From positions 707,882 to 771,881 of the forward strand of contig LMJI01000001.1 in assembly GCA_001429255.1 (NCBI GenBank): a DNA stretch of 64,000 bases, read 5' to 3'. The notes below the pieces were generated by a model. That model made no database searches, was not told the origin of the DNA, and saw nothing but the letters and a program-made list of their open reading frames with translations. This DNA is from Cellulomonas sp. Root930 (GTDB lineage: Bacteria > Actinomycetota > Actinomycetes > Actinomycetales > Cellulomonadaceae). The position numbers and the translations under genes were made by a program. Below are positions 1-8,629 of this stretch, one piece after another (the first letter of the stretch is position 1; each line of letters opens with the position of its first letter).

Positions 1-1047
1 CTGCAGACGATCGCCGACCAGGTGGGCGTCAGCCGGATGACCGTGTCCAACGCGTTCTCCCGGCCGGACCAGCTCTCGGCCGAGATGCGTCGCACGATCC
101 TCGCGGCCGCGGCCGACCTCGGCTACGTCGGACCGGACCCGTCCGCCCGGGCGCTGGCCCGCGGGACCACGGGCGCGGTCGGCGTCCTGCTCACCGAGTC
201 GCTGGGCACCGCGTTCCTCGACCCGATCGCCGCCGCGTTCTTCGGCGCGGTGGCCGAGGAGCTGGCCCCGACCGGGCTGGCGGTGGTGCTCCTGCCCTCC
301 ACCAGCTCCGAGGGCATGATCCCCGCCCGCGACATCCCCATGGACGGCGCCCTGGTCTACGGGTGCGCCGGCGACTACCCCGCCGTCGACTGGCTGGTGA
401 AGCGCCGGCTGCCGCTGGTGTTCGTCGACGGCGAGCCCGTGGCCGAGGCCTCCAGCGTGCTCCTCGACGAGCGCCACGGGGCGCGGCTGGGCGCCCAGCA
501 CCTCCTGGACCTCGGGCACACGCGCATCGGCATCTTCACCATGAACTCGACCGAGCCGCCCGGCTGGGCACCGGACCCCGCCTCGGCCGGCTCCGGGTTC
601 GTCGCCCGCGAGCGCCAGATCGGCTGGGTCGAGACGCTCCGGGCGGCCGGGGTGACCCCGGTGGTCATGGAGGTGCACGACAACGCCGAGCCCTACGTGT
701 CGGAGGGCGCGCGGGCTCTGCTCGACGGGCCGGACCGACCGACCGCGGTGCTCTGCTTCTCCGACCTCATGGCCGCCGCGGTCGTGCATGCCGCCGAGGA
801 GCTCGGGCTGCGCGTGCCGGACGACCTGTCGGTCGTCGGCTTCGACGACTCCCCCCTGGCCCGCCGGCTGCGCCCCGCGCTGACCACGGTCCACCAGGAC
901 TTCGCCGCCAAGGGCAAGGCCGCCGCCGCCGCGCTGACCTCGTCCATCGCCCGGTTCCGGGCCGGCGCCGCGCCCGAGCCGGAGGAGCACCGCATCCTCG
1001 TCGACCTCGTGGTGCGCGACAGCACGGCGCCGCCGCGGCCCGCCTGA
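1..1047 (+). CDS. LacI-family transcriptional regulator, 5' end cut by window
   Basis: A DNA-binding repressor of the LacI/GalR family. The reading frame is open from base 1, so the true start lies left of the window. The visible N-terminus reads LQTIADQVGVSRMTVSNAFS, the LacI helix-turn-helix with only a few residues missing, followed by the hinge (PDPSARALARG). The rest is a periplasmic-binding-protein-like effector domain, ending with the family-typical DLSVVGFDDSPLARRLRPALTT-type region (about residues 270-300). No sugar genes adjoin it in the window, so the ligand cannot be named. The next gene, disA, follows after about 80 bases and is unlikely to be its target. Family assignment is firm; the regulon is unknown. 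Confidence 0.9.
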   Translation: MQTIADQVGVSRMTVSNAFSRPDQLSAEMRRTILAAAADLGYVGPDPSARALARGTTGAVGVLLTESLGTAFLDPIAAAFFGAVAEELAPTGLAVVLLPSTSSEGMIPARDIPMDGALVYGCAGDYPAVDWLVKRRLPLVFVDGEPVAEASSVLLDERHGARLGAQHLLDLGHTRIGIFTMNSTEPPGWAPDPASAGSGFVARERQIGWVETLRAAGVTPVVMEVHDNAEPYVSEGARALLDGPDRPTAVLCFSDLMAAAVVHAAEELGLRVPDDLSVVGFDDSPLARRLRPALTTVHQDFAAKGKAAAAALTSSIARFRAGAAPEPEEHRILVDLVVRDSTAPPRPA

Positions 1048-1125
1048 GCGTGTCGAACGAGCGAACCCTCGTCCGCCCTGCGGTTCGCGAGAGCCGCCGA
1101 GCCCGCCCATCGTTACCATGCAACC

Positions 1126-2205
1126 GTGCCGTCGCACCTGCACGCCTCCGATGACCTCCTGAGGTCCACGCTCGCCGCCGTCGCCCCGGGTGGCGAGCTT
1201 CGCGACGGTCTGGAGCGGATCCTGCGCGGACGGACCGGCGCACTGATCGTCCTGGGCTTCGACCAGACGGTCGAGAGCATCTGCTCGGGTGGCTTCGTCC
1301 TGGACGTGGAGTTCTCCGCCACCCGCCTGCGCGAGCTGGCCAAGATGGACGGCGCCGTCGTCGTGGACGCGGGCATCTCGCGGATCCTGCGCGCAGCCGT
1401 GCAGCTCCTGCCGGACGTGACCATCGAGACGTCGGAGTCCGGCACCCGGCACCGCACCGCCGAGCGCGTCGCCAAGCAGACCGGCCTGCCGGTCGTGTCG
1501 GTCTCCGCCTCGATGCGGATCATCGCCCTGTACGTCGGCGGTCAGCGGCACGTCATCGAGGACTCGACGACGATCCTGTCCCGCGCCAACCAGGCGCTGG
1601 CCACCCTCGAGCGGTACAAGTCGCGGCTCGACGAGGTCAGCGGCACCCTGTCCGCGCTGGAGATCGAGGACCTGGTCACCGTCCGCGACGTGTCCGCGGT
1701 GGTGCAGCGCCTCGAGATGGTCCGCCGCATCTCCGAGGAGATCGAGGGCTACGTCGTCGAGCTGGGCACCGACGGTCGTCTGCTCACCCTGCAGCTGGAC
1801 GAGCTGGTCGGCGGCATCGGCTCCGACCGGGCGCTCATCATCCGCGACTACGTCGACACCAGCCGCCGGGACGTGGACTCGGTGCTCGACGAGCTGGCGG
1901 AGCTGGACTCCACGGAGCTGCTCGACAACGCGCGGATCGCCAGCGTGCTCGGCCTGCCCGGGGGTGGCGACGCACTCGACGCGGCTGCCGGACCGCGCGG
2001 CTACCGGCTGCTGTCCAAGGTCCCCCGCCTCCCCGGCGCCATCGTCGACCGGCTGGTCGCGCACTTCGGCGGGCTGCAGAAGCTGCTCGCCGCGGGCATC
2101 GAGGACCTCATGGCCGTCGACGGCGTCGGCGAGCAGCGCGCGCGGGCCGTGCGCGAGGGACTGTCCCGGCTGGCCGAGTCGAGCATCCTCGAGCGGTACG
2201 TCTAG
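1126..2205 (+). CDS. disA: DNA integrity scanning diadenylate cyclase DisA
   Basis: Synthesises cyclic di-AMP from two ATP and scans DNA for branched structures, forming octamers in the cytoplasm. The 359-residue length is normal for the family. The diadenylate cyclase domain occupies about residues 1-140 and carries the DGA motif at 75-77 and RHR at 108-110, both needed for catalysis. A helical linker follows, then a C-terminal helix-hairpin-helix DNA-binding region (about 290-359, with [14 protein letters not shown]). The start is a GTG. In many actinobacteria disA sits between radA and mutY. Here mutY is about 1.3 kb downstream, but radA is not upstream. The stop overlaps by four bases the end of the convergent small membrane protein gene. 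Confidence 0.97.
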   Translation: MPSHLHASDDLLRSTLAAVAPGGELRDGLERILRGRTGALIVLGFDQTVESICSGGFVLDVEFSATRLRELAKMDGAVVVDAGISRILRAAVQLLPDVTIETSESGTRHRTAERVAKQTGLPVVSVSASMRIIALYVGGQRHVIEDSTTILSRANQALATLERYKSRLDEVSGTLSALEIEDLVTVRDVSAVVQRLEMVRRISEEIEGYVVELGTDGRLLTLQLDELVGGIGSDRALIIRDYVDTSRRDVDSVLDELAELDSTELLDNARIASVLGLPGGGDALDAAAGPRGYRLLSKVPRLPGAIVDRLVAHFGGLQKLLAAGIEDLMAVDGVGEQRARAVREGLSRLAESSILERYV

Positions 2206-2813
2206 CCCAGTCCGAACACCGCGGGCGGGGCGCCGGTCCCGGCGAGGGTGAGCTGAGCGGAGTATGTGCCGGCGCCGGGCGCGGGCAGTCCCTGCGGGCA
2301 GCCCTCGGCCGAGCGGATGCGGTTCCACGCGAACGAGGTGGTGTCGTTCCCGCCGGCCGGGAGCAGGAGGACGCGCTTCTCCGTGCCGGGGACGATGCAG
2401 TCGCGGCTGGACCACACCCGGTCCGAGCCGGAGGTGACGAGGATCTCCCGGTGGACCTCGCCCGCATCGAGCAGGCAGGCCTCGGTGCCGGTGTTGGTGA
2501 TCGAGACCGTGAACGTGGCGCTCACGCCTGCCGCGAACGACACGGCGTCCGGTGTCATCGCCATGCTCAGCACGGCGGGGGCGCAGCCGGCGACGCCGGC
2601 GTCATCGGTGGGCGTCTGGCTGGGCTCGGGTTCCGATGCGGCCGAGGTGGTTGGCGCTGCCGCGGGGTCATCCGGCGAACCCGATCCGGAGAAGAGTCGC
2701 ACGACGAAAGCCACAAGCAGGCCCAGGAGCGCGAGGAGGGCAATGACGACTCCCAGCACCACCAGCCGACGCACCCAGTAGACGCGGGCGGGGAGGCGTC
2801 GCGACTCGCTCAT
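2202..2813 (-). CDS. Hypothetical membrane-anchored secreted protein next to disA
   Basis: A 203-residue protein of unknown function. A basic N-terminus ([16 protein letters not shown]) precedes one hydrophobic segment (about residues 17-43), then a Pro/Ser/Thr/Asp-rich linker and an extracytoplasmic domain of about 130 residues. That domain has a beta-sandwich-like character ([18 protein letters not shown]) and several Cys residues (C77, and others near 113, 138 and 169) that could form disulfides. It is probably a type II membrane protein facing the cell wall. It converges on disA with a four-base overlap. Similar small proteins are often found beside disA and mutY in actinobacteria, but I know of no assigned function. 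Confidence 0.7.
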   Translation of the reverse strand: MSESRRLPARVYWVRRLVVLGVVIALLALLGLLVAFVVRLFSGSGSPDDPAAAPTTSAASEPEPSQTPTDDAGVAGCAPAVLSMAMTPDAVSFAAGVSATFTVSITNTGTEACLLDAGEVHREILVTSGSDRVWSSRDCIVPGTEKRVLLLPAGGNDTTSFAWNRIRSAEGCPQGLPAPGAGTYSAQLTLAGTGAPPAVFGLG

Positions 2814-2909
2814 GCGTCCTCCGGGCCGGTCGACTGCGCCGCGCGATCCCGCAGCGCGACCACCGTAGAGGCAGGTCCGCCGACCTGCGCGGCGGACGCG
2901 CGGGCGCGC

Positions 2910-3488
2910 TCAGAGAGCGAGACGAACGATCGCCCGGCCGTCCTTGGGCCGCGCCACCACGTCGAAGTCGGCCGCGAGGAAGAGGCTGACGGTCCCGCGG
3001 TAGAGGTCGGCCGACGAGAGCCTGCGGGCGCCCGGCTCGAGCGGATACCCCTCGAGCGTGTGAGCGCCGGATGCCCGGGCGTGCTCGACGGCCGCGGCGA
3101 GCAGGGCACCGGCGACACCCTGGCGTCGGAACCCCGTCCGCACGACGAAGCAGGTCACGGCCCAGATCCCGGGGTCGTCGAGGTCCGCCTTGAGCTCGCG
3201 CGTGGTCATCGACGGGCTGGTCCGGATGCGCGGGAACTCGGAGCGCGGCGCCACGGACGCCCAGCCGACCGGGTCCCCGTCGAGCGTCGCGAGCACTCCC
3301 GGGCGCGCGCCGGGCTCGGTGATCCGGGTGGCGAGCCGGTCCCGGAGCTCGTCGACCGGCATGGTCCGGAACTGCGAGTTCGGCACCCGGTCGAACTGGC
3401 AGAAGCACCTGCCGGGGTCACCGGGACCCTCGAAGACCGCCACCGCGTCGTCGACGCTCGTGCACGGAGCCGCCGTCAGCTCAGCCAT
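2910..3488 (-). CDS. GNAT-family N-acetyltransferase
   Basis: A 192-residue acetyl-CoA-dependent acyltransferase. The GNAT acetyl-CoA-binding motif is visible as VVRTGFRRQGVAGALLAAAV (motif A, R-x-x-G-x-A/G) near residue 120, preceded by the beta strand WAVTCF. The N-terminus begins MAELTAAPCTSVDDAV. The frame is open upstream to 3521, but the ATG at 3488 fits family N-termini better. The substrate is unknown. The gene is divergent from mutY with about 60 bases between the starts. Confidence 0.85.
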   Translation of the reverse strand: MAELTAAPCTSVDDAVAVFEGPGDPGRCFCQFDRVPNSQFRTMPVDELRDRLATRITEPGARPGVLATLDGDPVGWASVAPRSEFPRIRTSPSMTTRELKADLDDPGIWAVTCFVVRTGFRRQGVAGALLAAAVEHARASGAHTLEGYPLEPGARRLSSADLYRGTVSLFLAADFDVVARPKDGRAIVRLAL

Positions 3489-3549
3489 GCGCCCACGGTA
3501 GCCACGACGTCGGACAGCCACCTGTCACCGCGTGAGGCAGGATGCTGCG

Positions 3550-4452
3550 GTGCCGCCGTCCCCCGCCCAGCTGCGCGAGCCGGTGCTCGCGTGGTTCGAC
3601 GTGCACGCGCGTGACCTCCCGTGGCGCGCGGCCGACCGGACGCCCTACGGCGTGCTGGTCAGCGAGGTGATGCTGCAGCAGACCCCGGTGGTCCGCGTCG
3701 AGCCGGCGTGGCGGGCGTGGATGGCCCGGTGGCCGACGCCCGAGGCCCTCGCGGCCGCGTCGACCGCGGATGTGCTGCGCGCGTGGGACCGGCTGGGCTA
3801 CCCGCGCCGCGCGCTCCGGTTGCAGGAGTGCGCGCGGGCCGTCGTGGCGAGGCACGGCGGGGTCGTCCCGGCCGACGAGCCGTCGTTGCTGGCGCTGCCC
3901 GGCATCGGCTCGTACACGGCCGCCGCGGTGCTGGCCTTCGCGTACGGGCGGCGGTCGGTGGTGCTCGACACCAACGTCCGGCGCGTGCTGGCCCGCACGG
4001 TCGACGGCGTCGCGCTCCCGGCGCCGAGCCAGACCGTGGACGAGGTCCGCCGCGCCACCAGCTACGTGCCCGACGACCACGCGACCGCCGCCCGGTGGGC
4101 CGCCGCGTCGATGGAGCTGGGTGCCCTCGTCTGCACCGCCCGGTCCCCGCGCTGCGACGTCTGCCCGGTGCGTGACGTGTGCGCCTGGTACGCGGCGGGC
4201 CGGCCCGCCGACGAGCATGCCGGACGTCGCCGGACCCAGTCGTTCGAGGGCACCGACCGGCAGGTGCGGGGACGCGTGATGGCCCTGCTCCGGGACGCCC
4301 TCGGTCCGGTGCCCGCCACCGCCGTCGATGCCGTCTGGCCGGACGCGCCCCAGCTCGCCCGCTGCGTCGACGGGCTGGTGGCCGACGGGCTGGTCGCCCG
4401 GGACCCGGCGGCGAGCGACGACGACCCCCCGACGTACCGGCTCCCGTCCTGA
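3550..4452 (+). CDS. mutY: A/G-specific adenine DNA glycosylase MutY
   Basis: Removes adenine mispaired with 8-oxoguanine (base excision repair). Starting at GTG 3550 it has 300 residues; an in-frame GTG at 3532 would add six. The catalytic Glu lies in SEVMLQQTP (residue 39), the helix-hairpin-helix is LPGIGSYTAAAV, and the catalytic Asp is D140 in VVLDTNVRRVL. Four Cys with C-x6-C-x2-C-x5-C spacing (195, 202, 205, 211) bind the 4Fe-4S cluster. There is no NUDIX-like 8-oxoG recognition domain. The C-terminal 90 residues look instead like a small winged helix (VRGRVMALLRDALGPVP), as in short actinobacterial MutY. It lies close to disA, another genome-integrity gene. Confidence 0.96.
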   Translation: MPPSPAQLREPVLAWFDVHARDLPWRAADRTPYGVLVSEVMLQQTPVVRVEPAWRAWMARWPTPEALAAASTADVLRAWDRLGYPRRALRLQECARAVVARHGGVVPADEPSLLALPGIGSYTAAAVLAFAYGRRSVVLDTNVRRVLARTVDGVALPAPSQTVDEVRRATSYVPDDHATAARWAAASMELGALVCTARSPRCDVCPVRDVCAWYAAGRPADEHAGRRRTQSFEGTDRQVRGRVMALLRDALGPVPATAVDAVWPDAPQLARCVDGLVADGLVARDPAASDDDPPTYRLPS

Positions 4453-4472
4453 CCGCGTGGGACGATGCGGCC

Positions 4473-4991
4473 ATGCTGACCTCCGCCGACGTGCTGAACC
4501 AGAAGTTCGCGGCCACCAAGTTCCGCGAGGGCTACGACCAGGACGAGGTCGACGACTTCCTCGACCGCGTCGTCGAGACCCTCAAGGAGCAGGAGGGTGC
4601 CGGGCGTGCGGCGAAGCCCCTGACGGCCTGGGACGTCGGGCAGGTCCGGTTCCAGACCACGAAGTGGCGGGAGGGCTACGACCAGCAGGAGGTCGACGCC
4701 TTCCTCGACCGGGTGCGCGAGCAGCTGGCGGTCGACGCCGCACCGCCGTCGGAGCCGTCGCCGGCCCGGCAGCCCAGCACGGCGGGCCTGCCCGCCGTCT
4801 CCGCGTCGGCGCTGACGGCGGGCCTGCCCGCCGTCTCCGCGTCGGCGCTGGTCCTGCACCTGCAGACGATGCGCGCGACCCGACCGCTCGGGGCGCCCGA
4901 CACGATCTCTGTCCGGCTCCCCGACGGGACCCTGCGCCCGGTCACCGACCTGCGGAACACCGCCGACGGCATCGAGCTCGTCGTCGGCTGA
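4473..4991 (+). CDS. DivIVA-domain protein with two DivIVA repeats
   Basis: A 172-residue protein with two copies of the short DivIVA/DUF3552-type lipid-binding signature: FREGYDQDEVDDFLDRV (about residues 16-32) and WREGYDQQEVDAFLDRV (about 65-81). DivIVA proteins bind curved membrane and organise polar growth or division through a coiled coil. Here the long coiled coil is absent. The second repeat is followed by a Pro/Ala linker containing an exact 12-residue duplication (TAGLPAVSASAL twice) and a C-terminal segment of about 45 residues, HLQTMRATRPLGAPDTISV onward, rich in beta strands. It is probably a small DivIVA-like adaptor of unknown role. The ATG is 20 bases past the mutY stop. Confidence 0.8.
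   Translation: MLTSADVLNQKFAATKFREGYDQDEVDDFLDRVVETLKEQEGAGRAAKPLTAWDVGQVRFQTTKWREGYDQQEVDAFLDRVREQLAVDAAPPSEPSPARQPSTAGLPAVSASALTAGLPAVSASALVLHLQTMRATRPLGAPDTISVRLPDGTLRPVTDLRNTADGIELVVG
4779..4850 (+). repeat. Perfect 36-bp tandem duplication inside the DivIVA-like gene
   Basis: Bases 4779-4814 and 4815-4850 are identical 36-mers, each beginning ACGGCGGGCCTGCCC. The length is a multiple of three, so the frame is kept and the protein gains a second TAGLPAVSASAL. No base differs between copies, which points to a recent replication slippage or duplication. Confidence 0.95.
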
Positions 4992-5001
4992 TCTCCCGGG
5001 C

Positions 5002-5565
5002 CTACCGCTGCGCCCACGTCTCCTTGGTGATCTCGTACCGGAAGCCGCCCAGCTCGGAGCCCTCGACCATGAGCATGTCCTCGGGAGTGTCGAGCGTCTC
5101 CGCGACGGTCATGTCGACCTTCTCCATCACCTTCTGCGAGGCGCGGTTCAGGTACATCGTCGCGCCCCAGACCACGCGCACGTCGAGCTCGGTGAACGCC
5201 TTGTCGAGCAGTGCGCGCGAGCCCTCGGTGGCGTACCCCTTGCCCCACGCGTCCTGGCGCAGCCGGTACCCGAGCTCGACCTCGTCCGTCGGACCACTCG
5301 GCTCGGGACGCAGGCAGAACCAGCCGACGAACGCGCCGCTGTCCTTCTCGTGCGCCGCGAACACCCCGAACCTCCCGTCCCACCGCTCGTAGCCCCGAAG
5401 GAGGCTCGGCAGGTCGCGCTCACGCACGAGCTCCGGCGCGGTCGGCTCGCCCCCGCTGAGGTAGCGCATCACCTCCGGGTCGCTGTCCAGCTCGATCAGG
5501 AGGTCGGCGTCGTCGGCGGAGAAGGGCCGCAGGGTCAGGCGCTCGGTCGCCAGATAGGTGGTCAC
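5002..5565 (-). CDS. GNAT acetyltransferase, RimJ/RimL-like
   Basis: A 187-residue member of the RimJ/RimL branch of GNAT enzymes, which acetylate protein N-termini or small amines. It opens with LATERLTLRPFSADDADLL, the usual start of this branch. Motif A is YRLRQDAWGKGYATEGSRAL (about 100-119), followed by MYLNRASQKVMEKV, the N-x-x-S-x-x-V/L-x-x-K helix typical of RimL relatives. I place the start at GTG 5565 (VTTYLATERL). The frame is open to 5601, but the extra residues do not fit the family. Substrate unknown. Confidence 0.87.
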   Translation of the reverse strand: MTTYLATERLTLRPFSADDADLLIELDSDPEVMRYLSGGEPTAPELVRERDLPSLLRGYERWDGRFGVFAAHEKDSGAFVGWFCLRPEPSGPTDEVELGYRLRQDAWGKGYATEGSRALLDKAFTELDVRVVWGATMYLNRASQKVMEKVDMTVAETLDTPEDMLMVEGSELGGFRYEITKETWAQR

Positions 5566-5605
5566 GCCCTGAGCGTGCCCGACACGGACCGGGCATCCCA
5601 CCGAT

Positions 5606-6106
5606 TTACAGCTCGATGAGCATCCGGGTGTTGCCGAGCGTGTTCGGCTTCACGCGCGCGAGGTCGAGGAACTCCGCGACGCCGTCGTCGTGGGACCGCA
5701 GCAGCTCGAGGTACACGTCGGGCGTGACGGGTGTGCCCTCGATGACGTGGAACCCGTGGGACTCGAAGAACGCCACCTCGAACGTCAGGCAGAAGACGCG
5801 GCGCAGTCCCAGCTCACGGGCACGGTCCAGCAGGGCGTCGAGCAGGGCGTGCCCGACCCCGGTCCCCCGGAACGTGCGGTCGGCGGCGAGCGTGCGGATC
5901 TCCGCGAGGTCCTGCCACATCACGTGCAGGGCGCCGCAGCCGATGACCGTCTCGTCGTCCGCCTCGGCCACCAGGAACTCCTGCACCGCCTCGTAGTACC
6001 CGACCCACTCCTTGGCCAGCAGGATGCGCTCGGCGGCGTACGGCTCGACCAGCGCGCGGATGGCGCGGACGTCGGCAGGCAGGGCGGGGCGGACACGGAA
6101 GGACAC
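5606..6106 (-). CDS. argA: Amino-acid N-acetyltransferase (stand-alone ArgA type)
   Basis: Probably makes N-acetylglutamate, the first step of arginine synthesis. The 166 residues closely resemble the single-domain ArgA of Mycobacterium tuberculosis (Rv2747) as I remember it: YYEAVQEFLVAE, VIGCGALHVMWQDLAEIRT, HALLDALLDRARELGLRRVF and GTPVTPDVYLELLRSHDDG all have near-counterparts there. The acetyl-CoA loop is RTFRGTGVGHALL. The C-terminus VAEFLDLARVKPNTLGNTRM is also characteristic of this subfamily. It lacks the amino-acid-kinase domain of classical ArgA. No other arginine genes are nearby. The downstream GNAT gene follows on the same strand after 40 bases and may be cotranscribed. Confidence 0.85.
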   Translation of the reverse strand: MSFRVRPALPADVRAIRALVEPYAAERILLAKEWVGYYEAVQEFLVAEADDETVIGCGALHVMWQDLAEIRTLAADRTFRGTGVGHALLDALLDRARELGLRRVFCLTFEVAFFESHGFHVIEGTPVTPDVYLELLRSHDDGVAEFLDLARVKPNTLGNTRMLIEL

Positions 6107-6148
6107 CGGGACAACCTAGCCGCGAGCTGGACGCCCCCGCGGGACGGC

Positions 6149-7672
6149 TCACACCGCGGGCTCGGGCTCCGCCCCACGCGGTGCCGGGATGGTCTCGTCG
6201 GGCATGCCGTCCGCGATCGCCCAGGCCTCCTCGGTCACGGTGCGCGGCCACAGAGCCGCGGCGACCAGGTAGGCCAGGAGGGACGCACCGAAGCCCCAGA
6301 AGGTCGGCCAGCCGTCGAACGAGGCGTCGATCAGGTCGTTCGGGATGTACCAGACGTCGTTGGGCACCCCGTAGACGGTGGGCGTGAGGACGAAGAGCAC
6401 GAGCCGGACGCCCACACCGACCACGAGCGCCGCGACGGCCGCCCGGGTGCCGCCGCGCTTCCAGAACAGGCCGAGGATGAACGGCACGAGCAGCCCGGCG
6501 AGCATGAGGTCGAACGCGAGGGTCAGCAGGATGCCGGTCTGGGCCACCTCGAGCGCCACCGAGACGCCGAGCACGACGATCGGGACCATCGCCACGCGGG
6601 TCCACAGGAGCAGCGGGTCCCGGACGCCCTCCTCCTTCACGGAGACCACGCGGCGGACGCCGACGATGTTCCGGACCGCCACGGCGGAGGTGGCGAGGAT
6701 GGCCCCGGACGCGGTCGAGAACGAGGCGGCGACGATCCCGGACAGGACGAGCACGGTCAGCCCCGAGGGCGCGTAGTCGTCGAGGAGCTGGAACAGGATC
6801 GGCCCCGCGTCCGTCGTCAGGCCGAGCACCGACGACGCGGACAGGGCGACCATGGCGAACGCGACGCCGATGATCGCCGTGCCGGCCGCGCCGGTGAAGC
6901 AGGACTTCTGGGCGGTCTCCGGGTTCCGCGCCGCGAAGATCCGCTGCATGAAGTCGATGGCGACGATGTCCCCGATGCCCAGCGCGACGAGCGTCGCCCA
7001 GTTGATGGGTGCGCCGGCGCTGGTCTGCGTCAGCTGCTCGAAGTCGAACGGTCCCATCCCGTCGGCCACCTCGAAGCCGTAGGTCATGCCGAACCAGATG
7101 ACCAGGGCGGCGGTCGCGACGATCGTGATGACGATCTGGATCGCGGCCGTGTAGGCGTCGGAGAACATCCCGCCGCCGATCGTGTAGACGAGCACCAGGG
7201 CGACCGCGATGAGCACGCCGACCGTGTAGTCGAGGCCGAGGAACCGCTCCAGCAGGAACCCGCAGGCCACCAGGTTGCCGGCCATGAGGATGGCGAACGC
7301 GAAGATCATGAACACCGACGACGCCACCTCGACCCCGCGCCCGTAGCGCAGCCGGTAGAAGTCGGCGAGCGTGAACAGCTTCATGCGGTTCATCGGCTTG
7401 GCCAGGAACAGGCCGGTCAGCAGCAGACAGATGGCCAGCCCGAGCGCGAGGGACGCCCCGGCCCAGAACCCGAAGGACGCCGACAGGTCGGTGTTGCCGA
7501 CCGTGGCGTTCGAGTCGACCGCGGCAGCCATGAGGGAGGCCGCCACCAGGGGGACGCCCAGGCGGCGCCCGGCGACGAGGTAGTTGGCGCTGTCCCCGTC
7601 GACCTTGCGGGCGACGACGATGCCGACGAGGACGACGGCGAGGACGGAGAGACCGACTCCGGCGATGATCAT
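6149..7672 (-). CDS. Sodium:solute symporter (SSS/SLC5 family), probable member of the urea/guanidine regulon
   Basis: A 507-residue, roughly 13-helix membrane transporter of the SSS family. It uses a sodium gradient to import a small solute. Typical features are VARKVDGDSANYLVAGRRLG after the first helix, ASLMAAAVDSNATVGNTD in the second, and TLADFYRLRYGR. The start at ATG 7672 is chosen because a GGAG lies five bases upstream; the frame opens further to 7705. An inverted repeat at 7720-7739 matches the one in front of the DUF1989/carboxylase operon, so the likely cargo is the substrate of that pathway (urea, guanidine or a related compound). That substrate is inferred from regulation and position, not from residues. 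Confidence 0.88.
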   Translation of the reverse strand: MIIAGVGLSVLAVVLVGIVVARKVDGDSANYLVAGRRLGVPLVAASLMAAAVDSNATVGNTDLSASFGFWAGASLALGLAICLLLTGLFLAKPMNRMKLFTLADFYRLRYGRGVEVASSVFMIFAFAILMAGNLVACGFLLERFLGLDYTVGVLIAVALVLVYTIGGGMFSDAYTAAIQIVITIVATAALVIWFGMTYGFEVADGMGPFDFEQLTQTSAGAPINWATLVALGIGDIVAIDFMQRIFAARNPETAQKSCFTGAAGTAIIGVAFAMVALSASSVLGLTTDAGPILFQLLDDYAPSGLTVLVLSGIVAASFSTASGAILATSAVAVRNIVGVRRVVSVKEEGVRDPLLLWTRVAMVPIVVLGVSVALEVAQTGILLTLAFDLMLAGLLVPFILGLFWKRGGTRAAVAALVVGVGVRLVLFVLTPTVYGVPNDVWYIPNDLIDASFDGWPTFWGFGASLLAYLVAAALWPRTVTEEAWAIADGMPDETIPAPRGAEPEPAV

Positions 7673-7719
7673 GGGGGCTCCGGGGGGCGAGGGGGGATCG
7701 ACCAACCGCCGGCCCGGAG

Positions 7720-7739
7720 TTTCTGTCGGCCGACAGGTT
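7720..7739. promoter_or_regulatory. Candidate TetR operator upstream of the symporter
   Basis: The sequence TTTCTGTCGGCCGACAGGTT contains a perfect 14-base palindrome CTGTCGGCCGACAG. Its left arm, its 4-base spacer length and the core of its right arm agree with the operator at 8630-8649. It lies 48 bases upstream of the symporter ATG and between that gene and the neighbouring TetR gene. Confidence 0.7.
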
Positions 7740-7833
7740 CATTGACCACCCGGCCTGTGTCGGATCCGCTGCACGCACGAAACGCTTGTGTTAATTCGGC
7801 GTCCGCAGCACTCGCGTGACGCGCGCGAAGGGC

Positions 7834-8475
7834 TCAGGCAGTGAGTGACACCGGCAGAGCGCGGGCCAGCGCGATCTCGGTCGGCGTGCAACCGACCAGC
7901 CGCAGGACGCCGTCGGCCACCGCGTCCTGCACCGCGGGGACGTCGAGGTCCGGGGTGTCGCGGCGACGCAGGATCACCGACTCGACGAGCCCGAGGACGA
8001 GCTCCCCGCGGTCGTCGGCGTCGTCGGACGCGGCCGCCGCGAGCTCGCTGTACCGGGCGCGCAGCCGCGAGCGCAGCGCGTGGAACTCGGCGAACTGCTC
8101 GCCGGCCACCTCGGGCAGCACGTACAGGACGCCGAGGTTCACGGGTCCGGCGCTGAGCAGCGCGACGTCGGCGTGCACCAGCGCCCACAGGCGGGCCGCG
8201 GCGGGCTCGGCGCCGGCGGCGAGGGCGTCGGCGAGGTCCAGCGAGGGGCGGACGGTACCGACCAGCAGCTCGAGGAGGATCGCGTCCTTGCCGGCGAAGT
8301 GGTGGTAGATCGAGGCCTGGCGGACCCCGGCGGCGTCGGCGATCGCGCGGGTGCTGGTCGACGTGAAGCCGACGGTGCAGAAGAGGGCGGCGGCGGCGTC
8401 GAGCACGTCGCGACGGGTGTCGCGCTCACCGTCGGGGTCGCCGCTCGCGCGCGGTCGACCGGGTCTGCGTGCCAT
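7834..8475 (-). CDS. TetR-family regulator, probable repressor of the urea/guanidine genes
   Basis: A 213-residue TetR-type repressor. The helix-turn-helix lies at about residues 40-60 (TRAIADAAGVRQASIYHHF), preceded by the usual first helix DVLDAAAALFCTVGF. The remainder is a helical ligand domain without recognisable ligand residues. It is divergent from the DUF1989/carboxylase operon, and the symporter follows it on the same strand. Inverted repeats of the same type lie before both targets, so I infer that it controls both and senses the imported compound or a metabolite. Confidence 0.88.
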   Translation of the reverse strand: MARRPGRPRASGDPDGERDTRRDVLDAAAALFCTVGFTSTSTRAIADAAGVRQASIYHHFAGKDAILLELLVGTVRPSLDLADALAAGAEPAAARLWALVHADVALLSAGPVNLGVLYVLPEVAGEQFAEFHALRSRLRARYSELAAAASDDADDRGELVLGLVESVILRRRDTPDLDVPAVQDAVADGVLRLVGCTPTEIALARALPVSLTA

Positions 8476-8522
8476 GGCGAGCCGACGCTACCACCGGCCC
8501 CGAACCCACCCCGGCGAGCCTG

Positions 8523-8570
8523 CAGCGTCCGAGGATCTGGTCGCTCCGGCGCGCACTTCCTCGGACGCTG
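8523..8570. repeat. Long intergenic palindrome, copy 1
   Basis: Arms CAGCGTCCGAGGA (8523-8535) and TCCTCGGACGCTG (8558-8570) are perfect complements around a 22-base loop. The 17 bases 8554-8570 are identical to the right arm of another intergenic palindrome at 42808-42824. It sits between the divergent TetR gene and the DUF1989 operon, so it is unlikely to be a simple shared terminator. Its role is unknown. Confidence 0.75.
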
Positions 8571-8629
8571 TGGAGTTACAGGAGGTTTACCTGGCGGAGA
8601 CGAGGTGGGAACGTCCGGGCACGAGCCTG

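Noticed and set aside
5690..7819. Plus-strand open frame of 709 codons
   Set aside because: It lies antisense to the ArgA and symporter genes and has the His/Asp/Arg/Gln-rich composition of a high-GC shadow frame.
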